From NCBI RefSeq assembly GCF_041690465.1, contig NZ_JAWLHG010000001.1, positions 248,001 through 312,000 of the forward strand: a stretch of 64,000 bases of DNA, written 5' to 3'. Below the pieces are notes generated by a model. That model ran no database searches. It worked only from the letters and a program-made list of their open reading frames with translations, and was not told the origin of the DNA. A program made the translations under genes and the position numbers. The DNA is from Falsiroseomonas sp041690465 (lineage in GTDB: Bacteria; Pseudomonadota; Alphaproteobacteria; Acetobacterales; Acetobacteraceae). This document shows, one piece after another, positions 59,713-64,000 of this stretch; positions within the stretch are counted from its first letter, which is position 1; each line of letters opens with the position of its first letter.

Positions 59713-61581
59713 ATGAGGACGACGGCACCCTACGACGTGGTGGTGGTGGGCGGTGGCCACGCCGGCTGCGAGGCTGCGGCAGCCGCGGCGCGCTGCGGCG
59801 CGCGCACCCTGCTGCTCACCCATCGCGTCGGGACGATCGGCGAGATGTCCTGCAACCCCGCCATCGGAGGGATCGGCAAGGGTCATCTGGTGCGCGAGAT
59901 CGATGCGCTCGACGGGCTGATGGCCCGCGCGGCGGATGCGGCCGCGATCCATGTCAAGCAGCTCAACCGAAGCAAGGGCCCCGCGGTGCGCGGCCCGCGG
60001 GCGCAGGCGGACCGCCGTCTCTACCGCGCCGCCATGCAGCGCCTGCTGGCCGAGACCGTCAACCTCGACATCCTGGCCGATGCCGCCGAGGGGTTGGAAT
60101 GCGATGGCGAGGGCGCGATCGCGGCGGTGGTCACGGCCAGTGGCCGGCGGATCGGCTGCGGCGCGCTCGTGATCACCACCGGCACCTTCCTGCGCGGCGA
60201 GATCCACCTTGGCGAGCAGCGCATCCCTGCCGGCAGGCAGGGCGATGCGCCGGCGGTGGGGCTGGCGCTCGCGCTCGAACGGCTGCGCCTGCCGCTCGCC
60301 CGGCTCAAGACCGGCACGCCGCCACGCCTCGACCGCCGCACCATCGATTGGGACGCGCTGGAGGCGCAGCCCGGCGACGACCCGCCGGAGCCACTCTCCT
60401 GGCTAACCGATCGCATCGCCAATCCGCAGGTCGAGTGCCGCATCACCTGGACCACGCCGGCCACCCACGCCCTGATCCGGGAGAATCTGCATCGCACGGC
60501 CATCTATGGCGGGCGGATCCAGGGCGTGGGTCCGCGCTACTGTCCCTCCATCGAGGACAAGGTGGTTCGCTTCGCGGAGCGTGACCGCCACCAGGTCTTC
60601 CTGGAGCCTGAGGGGCTGGACGACGACACCGTCTATCCGAACGGCATCTCCACCAGCCTGCCGGAGGAGATCCAGGCGGCGCTGATCGCCTCGATCCCAG
60701 GCCTGGAACGGGCGCGCATCCTTCGCCCGGGCTATGCGATCGAATACGACCACGTCGATCCCCGTGCCCTGCACCCGACGCTGGAAGTGAAGGGCGTGCC
60801 GCGCCTGTTCCTGGCCGGTCAGATCAATGGCACCACCGGCTACGAGGAAGCCGCCGCACAGGGCTTGATGGCCGGGCTGAACGCGGCCTGCCGTGCTGCC
60901 GGCGCGGTGCCGGATCGGGTGGTCGGGCGCGCGGAGGCCTATATCGGCGTGCTCGTCGATGACTTGGTGCTGCATGGCGTGTCGGAACCCTACCGCATGC
61001 TGACCGCGCGTGCCGAGCACCGGCTCAGCCTGCGCGCCGACAATGCCGGGCTGCGCCTGACGGAGCGCGGGATTGCCTGGGGCTGTGTCGGCGCCGAGCG
61101 CGCCCGTCGCCACGCCGCCTTCGCCGCGGCGGTGACCGAGGCGCTGGCCCGCGCTCGTGCCACCGAAGCCAGCCCCACGGCCATGGCCGCGGCCGGCCTG
61201 CCGGTGCGCCAGGACGGCAAGCGCCGCACCGCGCTCGAACTGCTCGCCCTGCCGGGTATCACCGTGCAGGCCGCCGCCGCCGCGTTCCCCTGGCTGGCCG
61301 GGCTGTCGCCGGACGTCGCCGTGCAACTGGAGGCGGAAGCGCTCTACGCGCCCTATCTGCGCCGCCAGGACTCGGAGCGGCGGCTGATCGAGCGGGAGGA
61401 GCGGCTGGCCATCCCCGAGGCGATGGACTTCGCCAGCGTGCCGGGCCTCTCGCGCGAGATGCAGCAGCGCCTCGCCGGCGCGCGGCCGGCCACCCTCGGC
61501 AGCGCCGGCCGCCTGCCAGGGATCACCCCCGCGGCCATCGCGGCGCTCGCGGTGCATCTGCGCCGCGCGGCGGCCGGCTGA
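59713..61581 (+). CDS. mnmG: tRNA modification enzyme MnmG (GidA)
   Basis: A 622-residue FAD protein and partner of MnmE. VVVVGGGHAGCEAAAAAARCG is the FAD motif, GEMSCNPAIGGIGKGHLVREIDALDG the GidA signature, and GRIQGVGPRYCPSIEDKVVRF with QINGTTGYEEAAAQGL the later conserved blocks. The C-terminal helical domain recognises tRNA and MnmE. It begins 19 bases after mnmE. The stop is one base before the GTG of rsmG, which sits at the second parS. Confidence 0.97.
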   Translation: MRTTAPYDVVVVGGGHAGCEAAAAAARCGARTLLLTHRVGTIGEMSCNPAIGGIGKGHLVREIDALDGLMARAADAAAIHVKQLNRSKGPAVRGPRAQADRRLYRAAMQRLLAETVNLDILADAAEGLECDGEGAIAAVVTASGRRIGCGALVITTGTFLRGEIHLGEQRIPAGRQGDAPAVGLALALERLRLPLARLKTGTPPRLDRRTIDWDALEAQPGDDPPEPLSWLTDRIANPQVECRITWTTPATHALIRENLHRTAIYGGRIQGVGPRYCPSIEDKVVRFAERDRHQVFLEPEGLDDDTVYPNGISTSLPEEIQAALIASIPGLERARILRPGYAIEYDHVDPRALHPTLEVKGVPRLFLAGQINGTTGYEEAAAQGLMAGLNAACRAAGAVPDRVVGRAEAYIGVLVDDLVLHGVSEPYRMLTARAEHRLSLRADNAGLRLTERGIAWGCVGAERARRHAAFAAAVTEALARARATEASPTAMAAAGLPVRQDGKRRTALELLALPGITVQAAAAAFPWLAGLSPDVAVQLEAEALYAPYLRRQDSERRLIEREERLAIPEAMDFASVPGLSREMQQRLAGARPATLGSAGRLPGITPAAIAALAVHLRRAAAG

Positions 61582-61582
61582 G

Positions 61583-62230
61583 GTGTTTCACGTGAAACAG
61601 GGGGATGGCCCGGCACGCCAGCCGCTCCCGCCCATGCCGGAACTCGACCCTGCGCGGGTCGCCGCCCTTGAGGCGTTCCTCGAGTTGCTGCTGCGCTGGA
61701 ACACGCGCATCAACTTGGTCGCGGAGCGCGATCCCGAGGCGATCCGCCAGCGCCACCTCACTGATGCGCTTCAACTCCTGCCCCTGCTGCCTGAGGGCGA
61801 CGGCCCCTTGGGCGACCTCGGCAGCGGCGGCGGCTTTCCCGGCCTGGTGCTGGCCATCGCCTCCGGTCGCCCCACCCATCTGGTCGAGGCGGACCGTCGC
61901 AAGTCGGCCTTCCTGACCGAAGCGGCCGGACGACTCCGCCTGGCACGGCTCCGCGTGCATCCGCAGCGGATCGAGAACGCCACCCTGCCCCCGCTGGCGG
62001 CGCTGACCGCCCGCGCCCTGGCCCCGCTGACGACCCTCCTGCCGCACGCCGCGCGCTTTCTTGCGCCGGGTGGGGTTGCCATCTTCCCGAAAGGCCGTAA
62101 TGCCGAAGCCGAGTTGACCGCCGCCCTTCCCGACTGGCATGTGCGCACCGAGCGGTTCGTCAGCCGCACCGACCCCGAGGCCACCATTTTCCGTCTGAGC
62201 GACATCCGACGTGCCCGCCCGGACGCCTGA
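61583..62230 (+). CDS. rsmG: 16S rRNA (guanine(527)-N7)-methyltransferase
   Basis: A 215-residue SAM methyltransferase (GidB). LLLRWNTRINLVAERDPEAI is the N-terminal substrate part, LGDLGSGGGFPGLVLAIA the SAM-binding loop, and LTARALAPLTTLLPHAARFL with IFPKGRNAEAEL the C-terminal motifs. Starting at GTG 61583 the product begins MFHVKQ, encoded by parS; ATG 61634 would give a shorter form closer to E. coli. It overlaps parA by 20 bases. Confidence 0.94.
   Translation: MFHVKQGDGPARQPLPPMPELDPARVAALEAFLELLLRWNTRINLVAERDPEAIRQRHLTDALQLLPLLPEGDGPLGDLGSGGGFPGLVLAIASGRPTHLVEADRRKSAFLTEAAGRLRLARLRVHPQRIENATLPPLAALTARALAPLTTLLPHAARFLAPGGVAIFPKGRNAEAELTAALPDWHVRTERFVSRTDPEATIFRLSDIRRARPDA
61584..61599. 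other. parS site 2
   Basis: A second exact TGTTTCACGTGAAACA, 3.27 kb from site 1, between mnmG and rsmG. It overlaps the likely GTG start of rsmG, whose first codons read FHVK, as in mnmE's possible extension. Spaced clusters of parS in this block are typical of Alphaproteobacteria. Confidence 0.95.
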
Positions 62231-63026
62231 CCGCGCAGCGCCGCGAATCCTGGCCTTCGCCAACCAGAAGGGCGGCGTCGGCAAGACCACGACCGCGATC
62301 AACCTCGCGGCCGCGCTGGCGGCGGATCATCAGGTCATGGTCATCGATCTGGACCCGCAGGGCAACGCCTCGACCGGCCTCGGCCTCGGCCGCGCCGACC
62401 GGGGCGCGGGAAGCTACGCCCTGCTGGTGGAGGAGCGCCCGCTCGCCGAGCTGATCCGTCGGACCGCCATCCCGAACCTCTCCATCCTGCCCGCCGATCC
62501 CGACCTTGCCGGTGCCGAGGTTGAACTGGTCGGGTCCGACCGCCGCGAACACCGGCTGGCGGAGGCGTTCCACGCCGGCCGCGAAGCCCTGTCCGGCTTC
62601 GACTATGTCTTCCTGGATTGCCCACCTTCGCTCGGCCTGATCACCCTGAACGCCCTCGTGGCGGCGGATGGCGTCATCGTCCCGCTGCAGACCGAGTTCT
62701 TCGCGCTGGAGGGCATCAGCCAGATCACCCGCACCATCGACCGCGTGCGCCGCGCCCTCAATCCGCGCCTCGCGCTCGAGGGGATCGTCCTGACCATGGT
62801 GGACCGTCGCAACAACCTTTCGGAGCTGGTCGCCAGCGACGTGCGCAGCTTCTTCAAGGAGAAGGTCTTCGAGACCGTGATCCCCCGCAACGTCCGCATC
62901 AGCGAAGCCCCTTCCCACGGCCTGCCGGTCCTGCTCTACGATTTCCGCTCGCCCGGGGCGCAGGCGCATCTCCGGCTCGCGGCGGAGTTCCTCAGAAGGG
63001 AGCGCGCGCGCGCCCGCGTCTCATGA
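62211..63026 (+). CDS. parA: Chromosome-partitioning ATPase ParA (Soj)
   Basis: A 271-residue Walker-type ATPase that pulls ParB-parS complexes. AFANQKGGVGKTTTAINLAA (residues 16-35) is the deviant Walker A with the signature Lys, VIDLDPQGNASTGLG Walker A', and VFLDCPPSLGLITLNALVAA Walker B. The FFALEGISQITRTI region binds ParB and DNA. The GTG start lies inside rsmG; its TGA overlaps parB (ATGA). Confidence 0.97.
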   Translation: MPARTPDRAAPRILAFANQKGGVGKTTTAINLAAALAADHQVMVIDLDPQGNASTGLGLGRADRGAGSYALLVEERPLAELIRRTAIPNLSILPADPDLAGAEVELVGSDRREHRLAEAFHAGREALSGFDYVFLDCPPSLGLITLNALVAADGVIVPLQTEFFALEGISQITRTIDRVRRALNPRLALEGIVLTMVDRRNNLSELVASDVRSFFKEKVFETVIPRNVRISEAPSHGLPVLLYDFRSPGAQAHLRLAAEFLRRERARARVS

Positions 63027-63889
63027 GCAGCAGCACCCGCAAACCCCCACCCTCGCGGCTCGGTCGCGGCCTCTCGTCGCTGATCCCGGATCCGCCGCCG
63101 AGTTCGGATCCCGCCGCGCTCCGCAGCCTTCCGGTCGAGGCGCTGGAGCCCGGCCCGTTCCAGCCGCGCGGCGGCATGGACAAGTCGAGCCTGCAGGAAC
63201 TCGCCGATTCGATCCGCGAACACGGCATCCTGCAGCCCATCCTGGCCCGCCCGAAGCCCGGCAGCCCCGGCAGCTACCAGATCGTCGGCGGCGAGCGCCG
63301 CTGGCGTGCCGCGCAGCTCGCGCAGCTGCACGAGGTTCCCGTCGTCCTGCGCGACCTCGGCGACCGCGAGGCAATGGCCGCCGGCCTGGTCGAGAACCTG
63401 CAGCGCCAGGACCTCAACGCCATGGAGGAGGCGGATGGCTACCGCCGCCTGCTGGACGAGTTCGGCCTTACCCAGGAAGGCCTCGGCCAGGCTGTCGGCA
63501 AGAGCCGCAGCCATGTCGCCAACACGCTTCGCCTGCTCGGCCTGCCGACCGAGGTGCGCGACCTCGTGCGCAACGGCGTCCTCTCGGCCGGCCATGCCCG
63601 CACGCTGGTCGGCGCCTCCGACCCTGCCCGCATCGCCGCCCAGATCGTCGCCCGCGGGCTGAGCGTGCGCCAGGCGGAAGCCCTTGCCGCCGCGCAGGGC
63701 CGCCCGCGCCCCGGCGCCCAGGACCGCGCTCCGCGCGACCCGGAAACCGCCGCGCTGGAGCGCGACCTGACGGAGCGGCTCGGCCTGCGCGTCGCCGTGA
63801 AGCATGACGGCAAGGGCGGGGAGGTGGTGATCCGCTACCGCGACCTCGACCAGCTCGACGGTCTGATCCGCCTGCTTTCAGCAAGCTGA
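63023..63889 (+). CDS. parB: Chromosome-partitioning protein ParB (Spo0J)
   Basis: A 288-residue CTP-dependent parS-binding clamp. RLGRGLSSLIPD is the ParA-contacting N-terminus, HGILQPILARP and IVGGERRWRAAQLA the CTP-binding boxes, ENLQRQDLNAMEEADGY..L..EFGLTQ with SRSHVANTLRLLGLP the helix-turn-helix, and the last ~45 residues the dimer domain. The sites it should bind, two exact and one near-exact, are in this window. Confidence 0.97.
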   Translation: MSSSTRKPPPSRLGRGLSSLIPDPPPSSDPAALRSLPVEALEPGPFQPRGGMDKSSLQELADSIREHGILQPILARPKPGSPGSYQIVGGERRWRAAQLAQLHEVPVVLRDLGDREAMAAGLVENLQRQDLNAMEEADGYRRLLDEFGLTQEGLGQAVGKSRSHVANTLRLLGLPTEVRDLVRNGVLSAGHARTLVGASDPARIAAQIVARGLSVRQAEALAAAQGRPRPGAQDRAPRDPETAALERDLTERLGLRVAVKHDGKGGEVVIRYRDLDQLDGLIRLLSAS

Positions 63890-63919
63890 AGCCGGACCGC
63901 ACCGCGCCCAGGCGGCGCC

Positions 63920-64000
63920 CTACCGCTTCGCCTGCCGTGCGATCGCCGCCAGGGCCGCCCGCGCGATGGTGACATCGGCGTCGCGGAAGGCGGTTGTCTT
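63920..64000 (-). CDS. C-terminal fragment of an unknown protein, possibly DNA polymerase III delta subunit
   Basis: The minus-strand frame open to the window end finishes with AFRDADVTIARAALAAIARQAKR and TAG. It is convergent with parB. In many Alphaproteobacteria holA lies beside parB, and a helical Ala/Arg-rich tail is compatible with its C-terminus, but 26 residues are too few to be sure. Confidence 0.4.
   Translation of the reverse strand, partial: KTTAFRDADVTIARAALAAIARQAKR

Noticed and set aside
58282..64000. Possible replication origin near parAB
   Set aside because: parS sites are clear, but I found no DnaA-box cluster or AT-rich unwinding region in the window; oriC is probably outside.

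Overview
The window is a very GC-rich, gene-dense alphaproteobacterial chromosome segment. It most resembles Acetobacteraceae (Roseomonas-like Rhodospirillales). The reasons are the codon bias, the block mnmE-mnmG-rsmG-parA-parB with parS sites, rho and hemH/hemJ nearby, the rph-rdgB-hemW-rsmI neighbourhood, mutS followed directly by glnD, a MaeB-type malic enzyme, an HWE-family kinase and Bug-type binding proteins. I saw no rRNA, tRNA, CRISPR array, phage gene or insertion sequence. The genus assignment is inference.

0-10 kb: the 3' end of an ABC transporter ATPase, small unknown proteins, a lipoprotein and an HWE sensor kinase. Then comes a compact minus-strand operon (8333 down to 3808): a Bug/TctC solute receptor, a [2Fe-2S] subunit, a molybdopterin hydroxylase subunit and a protein of the 4,5-dihydroxyphthalate decarboxylase/NMT1-like fold. 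It looks like an uptake and hydroxylation pathway for an aromatic or N-heterocyclic acid. An HdeD-like membrane protein and the first of three RTX proteins follow.

10-26 kb: a fumarylacetoacetase-family hydrolase with xthA, a possible structured RNA ending in a clear terminator, a class I glutamine amidotransferase-like hydrolase, DUF488, maeB, a VOC protein, mutS-glnD, a NYN/LOTUS protein and hrcA.

26-38 kb: a conserved block rph-rdgB ... hemW ... rsmI-(LpoA-like lipoprotein). Lineage-specific insertions interrupt it: a PQQ-type sugar dehydrogenase with an internal tandem repeat, a small alpha/beta protein, MAPEG and YbaK proteins, and two tandem pyruvyltransferase-like genes. A PhoR-like kinase ends the region.

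38-47 kb: two more RTX loci, one broken by an in-frame TAG, flank a GH-A clan glycosidase. Then hemH, a HAD phosphatase and hemJ lie in one overlapping operon (last steps of haem synthesis), followed by a split chromate transporter.

47-64 kb: a Tat-type amidohydrolase, an SbmA/ALD-like ABC exporter or importer, rho, a Tat-exported SQR-like flavoprotein behind an FNR-like box, an HD hydrolase, GNAT, quinone oxidoreductase with Ogt, a thioredoxin-like ferredoxin, and the chromosome-partition block parS-mnmE-mnmG-parS-rsmG-parA-parB. A third, near-perfect parS core lies 27 kb away inside ybaK.
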